Assembly (NCBI RefSeq): GCF_000241465.1
Contig: NZ_JH584235.1
Span: forward strand, 1,565,792-1,629,791
Direction of reading: 5' to 3'
Length of the DNA: 64,000 bases
Origin: Sphingomonas echinoides ATCC 14820
Lineage (GTDB): Bacteria > Pseudomonadota > Alphaproteobacteria > Sphingomonadales > Sphingomonadaceae
The notes under the pieces are model-generated. The model was given only the letters and a program-made list of their open reading frames with translations. It was not told the origin of the DNA and did not search any database. Positions 26,818 to 35,691 of this stretch are shown in pieces. The position numbers were made by a program, and so were the translations under genes. Every line of letters begins with the position of its first letter. The stretch's first letter is position 1.

Positions 26818-28860
26818 ATGCGTACATCCACCTTCGCCCGGCTCGCCGCCGCGGCTGCCATCGTCGCGCTCGCGGCACCTACGCTTGCCAAGGATGCCAA
26901 AAGCGGGCCGCGTTACGGCACATTCGGCGTCGATCTCACGACGCAGAACAAGGCGATCAAGCCCGGCGACGATTTCTGGACCTTCGCCAATGGCGCTTGG
27001 GACCAGCGCACGCAGATCGCCGCCGATCGCACCTCGGCCGGCTATTGGGTGGTGATCAGCGACGAAGCCGAACAACACGTCCGCGACATCCTGACCGACC
27101 TTGCCGCCAACCCTGCAAGCTTTGGCGCATCGGGCAAGCAGATCGGCGATCTCTATGCGAGCTGGATGGACCAGGCCGCGATCGATGCGCATGGCACCGC
27201 GCCACTCCAACCCTATCTCGCCAAGATCGCCGCCGTGCAGGACAAGGCCGCGCTGCAAACGCTGTTCGCCAGCGTCGGCTATGCCTCGCCGGTCGAGCTT
27301 GGCCAATTGCCCAATCCGTCCGACCCGACCCGCTATGTTGCGGCCGCCAGCCAGGGCGGGCTCGGCATGGGCGGGCGCGATTATTACCTGCTCGAAGGCG
27401 CGAAATATGACGGCTTCCGCAAGGCCTATCGCGACTATGTGATCCAGATGCAGACGCTGGCGGGCATTCCCGATGCCACGACCAAGGCCGACGCGATCAT
27501 CGCGCTCGAAACCGCGATGGCCAAGGAGCAATGGAGCCCCGAACGCCAGCGCAATCTGATGGAAATGTTCAAGCCGATGGACCGCGCGGGCATGAAAGCG
27601 CTCGCGCCGCAATTCGACTGGGATTTGATGCTGAAGACCGCCGGGCTCGACAGCATCCCGACCGTGATCATGGCGACCAGCACCGCGCTGACCGCCAATG
27701 GCAAATTGCTCGACTCGGTGCCGCTCCAGACGTGGAAGGACTGGGTCGCGTTCCGCTTCGTCAGCGATCACGCACAATTCCTGCCCAAGGCGTTCGACGA
27801 AGCGAGCTTCGCCTTTTACGGCAAGACGCTGCGCGACCAGCCGACCCAGCGCGACCGCTGGAAGCGCGGTGTCGCCCTCGTCAACGGCGCGCTGGGCGAA
27901 GCGGTCGGCCAGATCTACGTCGCGCGCTATTTCCCGCCCGAGAGCGAAGCCAAAATGGGCGAGCTGATCGGCGATCTGCGCGGCGCGCTGGGCGAACGGC
28001 TCAAGGCGAACAGCTGGATGGACGCCAAGACCAAGGCTGCGGCCCTGGCCAAGCTCGACAAGTTCGACCCGCGCATCGGCCACCCGGTCAAATATATCGA
28101 CTATGCCAGCCTCAAGATCGATCGCGGCGATCTGCTCGGCAATGCGATGCGCAGCGGCGAGTTCCAGCACCAGCTCGATCTCGACCGGCTGACCAAGCCC
28201 GTCGATCGCAGCCTGTGGGACATGACCCCGCAGACGGTGAACGCCTATTACAATCCGCTCTCGAACCAGATCACCTTCCCCGCCGCGATCCTGCAACCGC
28301 CCTTCTTCGACCCCAAGGCCGATGCTGCGGTCAATTACGGCGCGATCGGCGCGGTGATCGGGCATGAAATCGGGCACGGCTTTGACGATCAGGGCAGTCT
28401 GTTCGACGGCACCGGCAAGATCAGCAACTGGTGGACGCCCGAATCCAAAAAGGCCTTCACCGCGCGCACCGCCGTGCTCGGCAAGCAATATGACGGCTAT
28501 GAACCGATCCCCGGCACGCACATCAAGGGCTCGCTCACCATGGGCGAGAATATCGGCGATCTCGGTGGCGTGGAAATGGCCTATGCCGCCTATCAGCGCT
28601 ATCAGGCCAAGCACGGCAAGGCGCCGGTGATCGGCGGGCTGACCGGCGACCAGCGCTTCTTCCTCGCCTGGGCGCAAGTCTGGCAGGAAAAGGACCGCGA
28701 AGGCGCGCTGCGCCAGCAATTGCTGACCAATGCGCACAGCCCGGCCTTCTTCCGCGTCAACGGCGTCGTGCGCAATGTCGATGCCTGGTACACCGCCTTC
28801 AACGTAAAGCCCGGCGACAAACTGTACCTCGCCCCCGCCGACCGGGTTCACATCTGGTAA
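26818..28860 (+). CDS. M13-family metallopeptidase (PepO/neprilysin-like), exported
   Basis: A 680-residue zinc endopeptidase. It has a signal peptide (RLAAAAAIVALAAPTLA, cleavage at about residue 25), the long N-terminal M13 domain, and the catalytic domain with NAYYNP, HEIGH (zinc site), GENIGDLGG (third ligand) and the C-terminal RVNGVVRNVDAWYTAF. It ends ...VHIW, as is normal for the family. It should act in the periplasm or at the cell surface on short peptides. It is monocistronic, and a strong bidirectional hairpin follows its stop. Confidence 0.93.
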   Translation: MRTSTFARLAAAAAIVALAAPTLAKDAKSGPRYGTFGVDLTTQNKAIKPGDDFWTFANGAWDQRTQIAADRTSAGYWVVISDEAEQHVRDILTDLAANPASFGASGKQIGDLYASWMDQAAIDAHGTAPLQPYLAKIAAVQDKAALQTLFASVGYASPVELGQLPNPSDPTRYVAAASQGGLGMGGRDYYLLEGAKYDGFRKAYRDYVIQMQTLAGIPDATTKADAIIALETAMAKEQWSPERQRNLMEMFKPMDRAGMKALAPQFDWDLMLKTAGLDSIPTVIMATSTALTANGKLLDSVPLQTWKDWVAFRFVSDHAQFLPKAFDEASFAFYGKTLRDQPTQRDRWKRGVALVNGALGEAVGQIYVARYFPPESEAKMGELIGDLRGALGERLKANSWMDAKTKAAALAKLDKFDPRIGHPVKYIDYASLKIDRGDLLGNAMRSGEFQHQLDLDRLTKPVDRSLWDMTPQTVNAYYNPLSNQITFPAAILQPPFFDPKADAAVNYGAIGAVIGHEIGHGFDDQGSLFDGTGKISNWWTPESKKAFTARTAVLGKQYDGYEPIPGTHIKGSLTMGENIGDLGGVEMAYAAYQRYQAKHGKAPVIGGLTGDQRFFLAWAQVWQEKDREGALRQQLLTNAHSPAFFRVNGVVRNVDAWYTAFNVKPGDKLYLAPADRVHIW

Positions 28861-28871
28861 GGTGAAAGATG

Positions 28872-28904
28872 GATCGCCCTTCCCGCCGCGCGGGAAGGAC
28901 GATC
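28872..28904. terminator. Bidirectional hairpin between convergent M13 peptidase and gor genes
   Basis: CCTTCCCGC-CGC-GCGGGAAGG with flanking GATCG/CGATC gives a 14-bp stem with one mismatch. It fills the 46-bp gap between two convergent genes and overlaps neither. There is no T tract, so it may act as a shared terminator or RNA end. Confidence 0.6.
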
Positions 28905-28906
28905 GA

Positions 28907-30262
28907 TTACCGCAGCAGCACCAGTTCTTCCGCCATCGACGGATGCAGCGCGACGGTCTGGTCGAAGGCGTCCTTGGTCAGCCCGGCCTTCACCGCGACC
29001 GCCGCCGCCTGCAGGATCTCGGGGGCGTCGGGGCCGATCATGTGCAGCCCGAGCACCACGCCCGACTCGGCATGGCACACCATCTTGTACAGCGCGCGCT
29101 CGTTGCGGCCGGCGAGCACATTCTTCATCGGGCGGAAGTCCGAGGTATAGACCTTGACCGAGCCGAACTTGTTCTTCGCCTGCGCCTCGGTCAGGCCGAC
29201 GCCCGCCATCGGTGGATGGCTGAACACCGCGCTCGGGATATTCTCATAGTCCACGCGGTGCGGCTTGCCGCCGAACAGCGTGTCGGCAAAGGCCTGCCCC
29301 TCGCGGATCGCGACCGGGGTCAGTTGCACGCGATTAGTGACGTCGCCGACGGCATAGATACTGTCGCAGCTCGACTTGTTGTCGGCATCGACCACGATCG
29401 CGCCCTTCTCGTCCAGATCGACACCCGCCGCCGCCAGGCCCAGCCCTGCGGTATTGGGGGTGCGCCCGGTCGCGAACAGCACGCAATCGACTTCGATCGG
29501 CTCGTGGTTGGTCATCGACACGAGCAGGCTGCCATCGGCTTGCTTCTCGATGCCGCGGAACGCCGCGTTGAAGCGGAAATCGAGCCCCTTCATCATCGAA
29601 ATCTGCAACAAGCGGTCGCGGATCGACTCATCATAGCCGCGCAGGATCACGTCGCTGCGGTTGATCAGCGTCACCTTTGCGCCGAATTCGTTGAAGATAC
29701 CGGCAAATTCATTGGCGATATAGCCCGCGCCCGCGATCAAGATGCGCTTGGGCACGGCGTCGAGATGGAACACTTCGTTCGAGGTGATGCCAAGTTCGTG
29801 GCCGGGGCATTCCGGCACCACCGGCGTCGCGCCGACTGCGATCAGAATGTATTTCGCGGTCACCTCGCGCCCGTCGCCCAGCCGCACGCTGTGCGGCCCG
29901 GTCACTTCCGCACGATCGAGAATGATGTCGACGCCATTGTTGTTGAGCGTGGCGGTATAGGCACCGTTGATGCGGCTGACCTCTTCCATCACGTTGTCGC
30001 GCAGCCGCACCCAGTCGAAGCCGAGAGTGTCGGGCACGTCCCAGCCGAAGCGCCTGGCGTCCTTCAGATCCTCGGCGAAGTGCGCGCCGTACACGAGCAG
30101 CTTCTTGGGCACGCAGCCACGGATAACGCAGGTGCCGCCGACGCGATATTCCTCGGCCACCGCCACCTTCGCGCCATGCGCGGCCGCGACGCGCGACGCC
30201 CGCGTGCCGCCCGAACCGGCACCGATGACAAAAAGGTCGTAATCATAAGAAGCGGTGGTCAT
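28907..30262 (-). CDS. gor: Glutathione-disulfide reductase
   Basis: A 451-residue FAD/NADPH oxidoreductase. The FAD loop is VIGAGSGGTRASRVAAAHGA and the redox-active disulfide is in GGTCVIRGCVPKKLLVYGA. The NADPH-binding loop is AGAGYIANEFAGIFNEFG, and the C-terminal LHPSMAEELV carries the catalytic His-Glu pair. It keeps glutathione reduced in the cytosol. It follows the DUF4174 gene by 20 bp and is the last gene of pgi-DUF4174-gor. Alternative disulfide reductases (mercuric, lipoamide) are excluded by the GGTCVIRGCVPKK pattern. Confidence 0.95.
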   Translation of the reverse strand: MTTASYDYDLFVIGAGSGGTRASRVAAAHGAKVAVAEEYRVGGTCVIRGCVPKKLLVYGAHFAEDLKDARRFGWDVPDTLGFDWVRLRDNVMEEVSRINGAYTATLNNNGVDIILDRAEVTGPHSVRLGDGREVTAKYILIAVGATPVVPECPGHELGITSNEVFHLDAVPKRILIAGAGYIANEFAGIFNEFGAKVTLINRSDVILRGYDESIRDRLLQISMMKGLDFRFNAAFRGIEKQADGSLLVSMTNHEPIEVDCVLFATGRTPNTAGLGLAAAGVDLDEKGAIVVDADNKSSCDSIYAVGDVTNRVQLTPVAIREGQAFADTLFGGKPHRVDYENIPSAVFSHPPMAGVGLTEAQAKNKFGSVKVYTSDFRPMKNVLAGRNERALYKMVCHAESGVVLGLHMIGPDAPEILQAAAVAVKAGLTKDAFDQTVALHPSMAEELVLLR

Positions 30263-30282
30263 CGAAAACTCCGTAAGGACAT

Positions 30283-30657
30283 TCAGCGCAAGCCCGCGCG
30301 GCGCATCGGCATGGCGTCGATCGCGGCGATCACGGTTGCGGGGGTTATCGGATCGGTCTGGCGCAGGGCTTCATGCCCGTCCTTGCCGATCAACAGGACA
30401 GTGAAACGGTCGCGGGGGAGCGACCAAATTCGGCGCAACGCGGCTGCGGAATCGCGCGCACCTGCCACGCGATCCGCCAGGATCGTGACGATCACCACGT
30501 CGCGCGCGGCGAGCGGCTCCTGGCGTGCGGCAAGCGCAGCGATCTGCTGCTGCGCCTGCCGATCGGTTGCGGCGGGCGCGGCGATGACGAGCAATCGGTG
30601 GTGATGACGCATCTCCACCGCCGATTGTGTCATCAACGCCAGCGCCGCCAGCAACAT
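30283..30657 (-). CDS. DUF4174-domain protein
   Basis: A 124-residue protein with a signal-like N-terminus (MLLAALALMTQSA) and the DUF4174 pattern: RLLVIAAPAATDRQAQQQ, DVVIVTILAD, DRFTVLLIGKDGHEALRQ and a C-terminal AIDAMPMRR. The fold of this domain looks thioredoxin-like, but no CxxC is present. The ATG overlaps the pgi stop (TGATG). Its position before glutathione reductase hints at redox or stress work, which is only inference. Confidence 0.82.
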   Translation of the reverse strand: MLLAALALMTQSAVEMRHHHRLLVIAAPAATDRQAQQQIAALAARQEPLAARDVVIVTILADRVAGARDSAAALRRIWSLPRDRFTVLLIGKDGHEALRQTDPITPATVIAAIDAMPMRRAGLR

Positions 30658-32147
30658 CAGCCGAACGCGCGCTTGATCAGGTCGGCGGTCGACACGTCGA
30701 ACTCTTGCCCGCCCGCATCGGCTGCTTTGGCCATTTCCTTGCCCAGCTCGACGCCGAACTGGTCGAACGGATTGATGCCGAGCAGCACGCCATTCACGAA
30801 CACACGCTGTTCGTAAAAGGCGATCAGCGCGCCGAGCGTACGCGCGTCGAGCACTTCGAGCAGGATCGTCGAAGACGGCCGATCGCCCGAATAGCTGCGC
30901 GCGAGATCGTCATTGGGCCGCCCCTTCATCAGCGCCGCGCCTTGCGCGAAGGCGTTGAGCAGCAACTGGCGGTGATGCTCCTCGGCCAGCGTGTCGCCCG
31001 GCTCGATCACCGCGACGAATTCGACCGGCACCAGATGCGTGCCCTGATGCAGAAGCTGGAACACGGCGTGCTGGGCATCGGTGCCGACGCCACCCCAGGT
31101 GATCGCAGCGCTCGGTCGGTCGAGCTTCACGCCGTCGATCGTCACGCCCTTGCCGTTCGATTCCATTTCGAGTTGCTGGAGATAGGACGGCAGCAAACGC
31201 AGCCGCTCGTCATAGGCGAAGGTCGCGCGCGTCTCGGCGTGGCGCACCTGGGTGTAATACAGGTCGGCAAAGGCCGCGAGCGCGGGCGCATTCTGGCTGA
31301 GCGAAGTCTGGCGGAAGTGGCGGTCCATTTCGCCCGCACCATCGAGCATGTCCTGGAAATTATCCCATCCAAGCGCGAGCGCCGCCGGGAAGCCGATCGA
31401 CGACCACAGCGAATACCGCCCGCCGACCGAATCCGCGAAGGGCAGCACGCGCGTTTCATCGACGCCCCATTCGACCGCCTTGTCGGGGTCAGCGGTCAGC
31501 GCGACGACGCGGCCATAGACATCGTCCACCCCGGCCTCACCCATCCACTGCAGCACCGATTCGGCGTTGGTCAGCGTTTCCTTGGTGGTGAAGGTCTTCG
31601 ACGCGATCACCAGCAGCGTAGCGGTCGGATCGAACTTCTTGAACACCTCTTCCAGCGCCGCGCCGTCGATATTGGAGACGATCGCAACATCATAGCGGCT
31701 ATCGTCGCGCCCCAGCGCATCGATCAGCAGGTCCGGTCCCAAAGCCGATCCGCCGATACCGACGTGCAGCACATGGCGAATCGGCCCGAGCGCCTCGCCC
31801 TCGATCGCGTCGATCAGCGCGCGCATCCGCGCGTGCAACACGCGCGCTTTCGCTACGTCATCCACGCTGCCTTCGCCGCGCTCGGCGACATGCGTGACCG
31901 CGCGGCCCTCGGTGGTGTTGATCACGTCACCCGCGAACAGCGCCTCGCGCTTGCCCGCCAGATCCTGCGCCTTGGCCAGCGCCTCGAACGCGGCCACCGC
32001 TTGCGCGGTCAAATGCGTCTTCGACCAGTCGAAATGCAGGCCAGCGACATCGACGCTGAAGGTCGCCAGCCGGTTGGGGTCTTCGGCGAACAGGGTTTCC
32101 AGGCGCGGCGCGGGCAAGGCTTCGATCGCGGTCCAGTCGGCAGGCAT
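30657..32147 (-). CDS. pgi: Glucose-6-phosphate isomerase
   Basis: A 496-residue enzyme converting glucose-6-phosphate and fructose-6-phosphate. Signatures are VGIGGSALGPDL, ASKTFTTKETLTNA (phosphate binding), GGRYSLWSSIGFPAAL, the His of LHQGTHLVPVEF and the C-terminal GVLLGINPFDQFGVELGK with the catalytic Lys. ATG at 32147 has AGAGG in front; the longer frame to 32240 is not supported. It is the first gene of pgi-DUF4174-gor and divergent from lepB across 116 bp. Confidence 0.96.
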   Translation of the reverse strand: MPADWTAIEALPAPRLETLFAEDPNRLATFSVDVAGLHFDWSKTHLTAQAVAAFEALAKAQDLAGKREALFAGDVINTTEGRAVTHVAERGEGSVDDVAKARVLHARMRALIDAIEGEALGPIRHVLHVGIGGSALGPDLLIDALGRDDSRYDVAIVSNIDGAALEEVFKKFDPTATLLVIASKTFTTKETLTNAESVLQWMGEAGVDDVYGRVVALTADPDKAVEWGVDETRVLPFADSVGGRYSLWSSIGFPAALALGWDNFQDMLDGAGEMDRHFRQTSLSQNAPALAAFADLYYTQVRHAETRATFAYDERLRLLPSYLQQLEMESNGKGVTIDGVKLDRPSAAITWGGVGTDAQHAVFQLLHQGTHLVPVEFVAVIEPGDTLAEEHHRQLLLNAFAQGAALMKGRPNDDLARSYSGDRPSSTILLEVLDARTLGALIAFYEQRVFVNGVLLGINPFDQFGVELGKEMAKAADAGGQEFDVSTADLIKRAFG

Positions 32148-32263
32148 TAGGGCACCTCTTTGGCAAATGGGGGCGGGGGGAGGATCCGCCTTAGATTGCC
32201 CTAGCGCCGTGCAGTTACAACCGCCAGCTTGACGCGACACCGGAGCGGCACCAAACCGCGCGC

Positions 32264-33073
32264 ATGGCCGCCCCCTCCTCCCCCGCCCGCAAATCCGAAA
32301 CGCGCGAGACGCTCGTCTTCCTGCTGAAACTCGCGATCATCGTGTTCGTGTTTCGTAGCTTCGTCTTCGCGCCGTTCAGCATCCCATCGCAATCGATGCT
32401 GCCGCGGCTGTACATTGGCGACTATCTGTTCGTGTCGAAATGGAATTACGGTTATTCGCGCTGGTCTCTGCCCTGGGGCGTGCCGCTGATTCCGGGCCGC
32501 ATCCTCGGCCGCGATCCGGCACGCGGCGATGTGGTGGTGTTTCGCGGCCCGCCCGGCGAAGATCATGATGTGATCAAGCGCGTGATCGGCCTGCCCGGCG
32601 ACACGATCCAGATGCGCCATGGCCAGGTGATTCTCAATGGCACGCCGGTGCCCAAGGTCCGGATCGCCGATTTCACGATCCCGCTCAGCCCCAATTATCC
32701 GGGCGGCACCGAATGCCCGAGCGAGTTCGAGGACAGCCTGAAGGGCACGCCGATCTGCCGCTACCAGCAATTCCGCGAAACGCTGCCCAATGGCAAAAGC
32801 TACAATGTGCTCGACCGCGGCGAACAGCCCAATGCCGATGAGACTGGCGTCTATGCAGTACCCTCAGGCCATGTCTTCGTGATGGGTGACAATCGCGACG
32901 ATAGCGGCGACAGCCGCTTCGATCCGCCCGAAGGCATGGGCATGGTGCCAATGGAGCGCATCCAGGGCAAAGCGGTCGTGTCGTTCTTCTCGACCGATGG
33001 CTCGGCCAATTGGTTCCTGCCCTGGACCTGGTTCTCCGCGGCACGCTGGAACCGGATCGGGGCGGGTTTTTGA
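32264..33073 (+). CDS. lepB: Signal peptidase I
   Basis: A 269-residue leader peptidase. One N-terminal membrane helix (about 21-42) is followed by the catalytic Ser in FSIPSQSMLPRLYIGDYLFV, the catalytic Lys in VIKRVIGLPGDTI and box E GDNRDDSGDSRF. It cuts signal peptides on the periplasmic face. The insert with two Cys (ECPSEFED, TPICRYQ) is common in alphaproteobacterial LepB. Its stop overlaps the rnc start (TTGA), and era follows, matching the common lepB-rnc-era order. Confidence 0.96.
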   Translation: MAAPSSPARKSETRETLVFLLKLAIIVFVFRSFVFAPFSIPSQSMLPRLYIGDYLFVSKWNYGYSRWSLPWGVPLIPGRILGRDPARGDVVVFRGPPGEDHDVIKRVIGLPGDTIQMRHGQVILNGTPVPKVRIADFTIPLSPNYPGGTECPSEFEDSLKGTPICRYQQFRETLPNGKSYNVLDRGEQPNADETGVYAVPSGHVFVMGDNRDDSGDSRFDPPEGMGMVPMERIQGKAVVSFFSTDGSANWFLPWTWFSAARWNRIGAGF

Positions 33074-33735
33074 GCAGCGCCCTGCACGACTGGCTGACCG
33101 CGACGCTTGGCCACGCGCCGATTGATCTTGCCCCGTTCGAACGCGCGCTGACGCATGGCAGCCAGGCGGCGGCGAATTACGAACGGCTCGAATTTCTGGG
33201 CGACCGTGTGCTCGGCCTGGTGATGGCCGAATGGCTGTTCGAACTGTTCCCGGGCGAACCCGAAGGCGCGCTGTCCAAGCGGCTGAACGCGCTGGTGACG
33301 GGCGCGGTCTGCGCCGATGTCGCGCGCGGCCTCGGCGTTGCAGCCCAACTCCGCCTCGGCAAGCAGGCCCGCGACGACGGTGCCTCTGATAGCGACAATG
33401 TGCTGGGCGACGTGATGGAGGCGCTGATCGGCGCGCTCTATCTCGAAGCCGGGCTGGACGGCGCGCGCCGTGCGATCCGCAAAGTCTGGGCCGACCGCCC
33501 CAGCCGCCAGCTCGCCGCCCCGCAACACCCCAAATCCGCGCTGCAGGAATGGGCCGCCGCGCACAACCGCAAGACGCCCGCTTATGACGTGGTCGAACGC
33601 TCGGGCCCCCACCACGCCCCACGCTTCCGCGTAAAGGCCACGCTCGGCACCTTCGCCGAAGCCGAAGCCGAGGGCAGCTCCAAACAGGAAGCGGAAACGG
33701 CGGCGGCGGCGGCGTTGCTCGCGAAATTGCGCTGA
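33070..33735 (+). CDS. rnc: Ribonuclease III
   Basis: A 221-residue double-strand-specific RNase. The nuclease signature is ERLEFLGDRVLGLVMAEWLF, with the second acidic site in DNVLGDVMEALIGALYLEAG, and a dsRNA-binding domain starts at HPKSALQEWAAAHNRKTPAY. TTG at 33070, sharing TTGA with the lepB stop, gives the normal length; GTG/ATG-like starts further upstream lie deep in lepB. It processes rRNA precursors and some mRNAs. Confidence 0.94.
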   Translation: MSSALHDWLTATLGHAPIDLAPFERALTHGSQAAANYERLEFLGDRVLGLVMAEWLFELFPGEPEGALSKRLNALVTGAVCADVARGLGVAAQLRLGKQARDDGASDSDNVLGDVMEALIGALYLEAGLDGARRAIRKVWADRPSRQLAAPQHPKSALQEWAAAHNRKTPAYDVVERSGPHHAPRFRVKATLGTFAEAEAEGSSKQEAETAAAAALLAKLR

Positions 33736-33740
33736 CACGG

Positions 33741-33836
33741 CGTCACCCCGGACTTGTTCCGGGGTCCACCGTGCGGCAGGAACGGCAAGTGCGGCCCTTG
33801 CGGAACCGTGGACCCCGGAACAAGTCTGGGGTGACG
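33741..33836. repeat. Long inverted repeat between rnc and era
   Basis: Arms 33741-33769 (CGTCACCCCGGACTTGTTCC, then GGGGTCCAC) and 33808-33836 are reverse complements over 29 bp with one mismatch, separated by 38 bp. Sequences of the GTCACCCCGGACTTG type are, as I recall, dispersed in many alphaproteobacterial genomes. It would form a very stable hairpin in the lepB-rnc-era transcript, where RNase III itself is encoded. Confidence 0.8.
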
Positions 33837-33847
33837 AAGGACATTTC

Positions 33848-34762
33848 ATGACGACGCCCCCGACTATCCCTCCCCAACATTGCGGCCTCGTCGCCATTCT
33901 CGGCGCGCCCAATGCGGGCAAATCCACCTTGGTCAATGCGCTGGTCGGCCAGAAGGTCGCGATCGTCAGCCCCAAGGCGCAGACCACGCGCGTGCGGCTG
34001 ATGGGCGTCGCGATCGAGGGCGAGACGCAGCTCCTGCTGGTCGATACCCCCGGCATTTTCGAGCCCAAGCGGCGGCTCGACCGCGCGATGGTGCAGGCCG
34101 CCTGGGGCGGTGCCGAGGGTGCTGACGTGCTGGCGCTGGTGGTCGATGCCAAGGGCGGGCTCGGCGCCAAGGTCACCGATATTGCCGAGGCGATCAAGGA
34201 TCGCCGTGAACCCAAATATCTCATCCTCAACAAGGTCGATCTGGCCGACAAGGGCAAGCTGCTGCTGCACGCCGAGAAATTGACCGGCATGGTCGAGTTC
34301 GCTGAAACCTTCTTCGTCAGCGCGGCGACCGGCGACGGCCTGCCCGAATTGAAGGCGCATCTCGCCAAGGCGATGCCCGAGGGGCCGTGGCATTTCCCCG
34401 AGGATCAGGTGTCCGATGCGAGCGAGCGCAGCCTCGCCTCCGAAGTGACGCGCGAACAGCTCTATCTCCAGCTCCACGCCGAACTGCCTTATGCCTCGGC
34501 GATCGAGACCGAACAATATAAGGAACGCGAGGACGGTTCGGTCGAAATCCACCAGCAGATCCTGGTCGAACGCCCGACCCAGCGCGCCATTGTGCTCGGC
34601 AAGGGCGGCGCACGCATCAAGGAAATCGGCGCGCGCGCGCGGGCCGAACTCAGCGAGATCATGGGCCGCCCGGTCCACCTCTATCTGCACGTAAAGGTGC
34701 GCCCCGGCTGGGACGACGAACGCGACGTCTATCGTGAAATGGGGCTGGACTGGGTCGACTGA
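33848..34762 (+). CDS. era: GTPase Era
   Basis: A 304-residue GTPase needed for 16S rRNA maturation and 30S assembly. G1 is GAPNAGKSTLVNALVGQKVA, the switch region is SPKAQTTRVR, G3 is LVDTPGIFEPKRRLD, and G4 is LNKVDL. The C-terminal KH domain has RAIVLGKGGARIKEIG and binds the 3' end of 16S rRNA. It comes third after lepB and rnc, separated from rnc by the long inverted repeat. It ends 13 bp from the convergent Sir2 gene. Confidence 0.96.
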   Translation: MTTPPTIPPQHCGLVAILGAPNAGKSTLVNALVGQKVAIVSPKAQTTRVRLMGVAIEGETQLLLVDTPGIFEPKRRLDRAMVQAAWGGAEGADVLALVVDAKGGLGAKVTDIAEAIKDRREPKYLILNKVDLADKGKLLLHAEKLTGMVEFAETFFVSAATGDGLPELKAHLAKAMPEGPWHFPEDQVSDASERSLASEVTREQLYLQLHAELPYASAIETEQYKEREDGSVEIHQQILVERPTQRAIVLGKGGARIKEIGARARAELSEIMGRPVHLYLHVKVRPGWDDERDVYREMGLDWVD

Positions 34763-34775
34763 TGCGCGAGCGCGC

Positions 34776-35498
34776 TTAGACGCCCGCGTCCGCCAGCACT
34801 TCCTCCACCCAGGCGGGCACCAATTCCCCCGCCGGGCCAAGCCGGGTTTCGTGGAAATAGCCGCTGCCCGCCGACGGTTCGAGGTTCAGCTCCAGCGTTC
34901 GCGCGCCCGCATAGCGCGCACCCTGTACGAACCCGGCGGCGGGATAGACCGCGCCCGAGGTGCCGATCGACACGAACAGATCGGCCTCGCCCAGCGCCCG
35001 CTCGATCCGGTCCATCGCATAGGGGATTTCGCCGAAGAACACGATGTCGGGCCGCAGCGTCGGCCCGCCGCATGCGCCGCACACTGCCCCAGGCGGCAAA
35101 TCCGCCTCCCAGCGCACCTGCACGCCACAGGCCGCACATAAGGCCGATTGCAATGCGCCGTGCATATGGACCAATCGCCTGGCCCCGGCGCGCTCATGCA
35201 GATCATCGACATTCTGGGTCACGATCAGCAATCCGCCGCGCCACGCAGCATCCAGCCGTGCCAGCGCGTCATGCGCCGGATTGGGCATGACCGCTGCCAG
35301 TGCCGCACGCCGCGCATCATAAAAGCGATGGACCAACGCCGGATCGCGCGCGAGCGCGACGGGCGTGCAGACATCCTCGACGCGGTGCCCTTCCCACAGG
35401 CCACCAGGACCGCGAAACGTGGCAATTCCGCTTTCGGCCGAAACACCGGCCCCGGTCAGGATCACGAGATTGCGCGGCACGGACATCACCGCGAGCAT
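34776..35498 (-). CDS. cobB: NAD-dependent protein deacylase, Sir2 family (CobB-type)
   Basis: A 240-residue sirtuin. The NAD-binding start is LTGAGVSAESGIATFRGPGG, followed by TQNVDDLHERAG, and the catalytic His is in VHMHGAL. Four zinc Cys are in CAACGVQ and VCGACGG. The YDAR (Y-x-x-R) motif after HRF is the one seen in CobB/SIRT5-class enzymes that also remove succinyl groups. One known target class is acetylated Acs, and acs is in this window, but that link is inference. ATG at 35498 fits the family length. Confidence 0.92.
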   Translation of the reverse strand: MLAVMSVPRNLVILTGAGVSAESGIATFRGPGGLWEGHRVEDVCTPVALARDPALVHRFYDARRAALAAVMPNPAHDALARLDAAWRGGLLIVTQNVDDLHERAGARRLVHMHGALQSALCAACGVQVRWEADLPPGAVCGACGGPTLRPDIVFFGEIPYAMDRIERALGEADLFVSIGTSGAVYPAAGFVQGARYAGARTLELNLEPSAGSGYFHETRLGPAGELVPAWVEEVLADAGV

Positions 35499-35691
35499 AG
35501 TGCCATCCTTGCGCGCAGACCACCGCCAAAGGCTTTGCCCGGTGCCATCGATCGGCCAATTTACGAGTAAAGCGAAATGACAACGCCAATGTATAGTTAA
35601 TATTTTATGATTTATTACAAAACATTCATCCCTGCGGCGTGCCGACTCTCCAACGCTCTACAATGCGAAAAAAGAGCGATTGGATTTTCGG

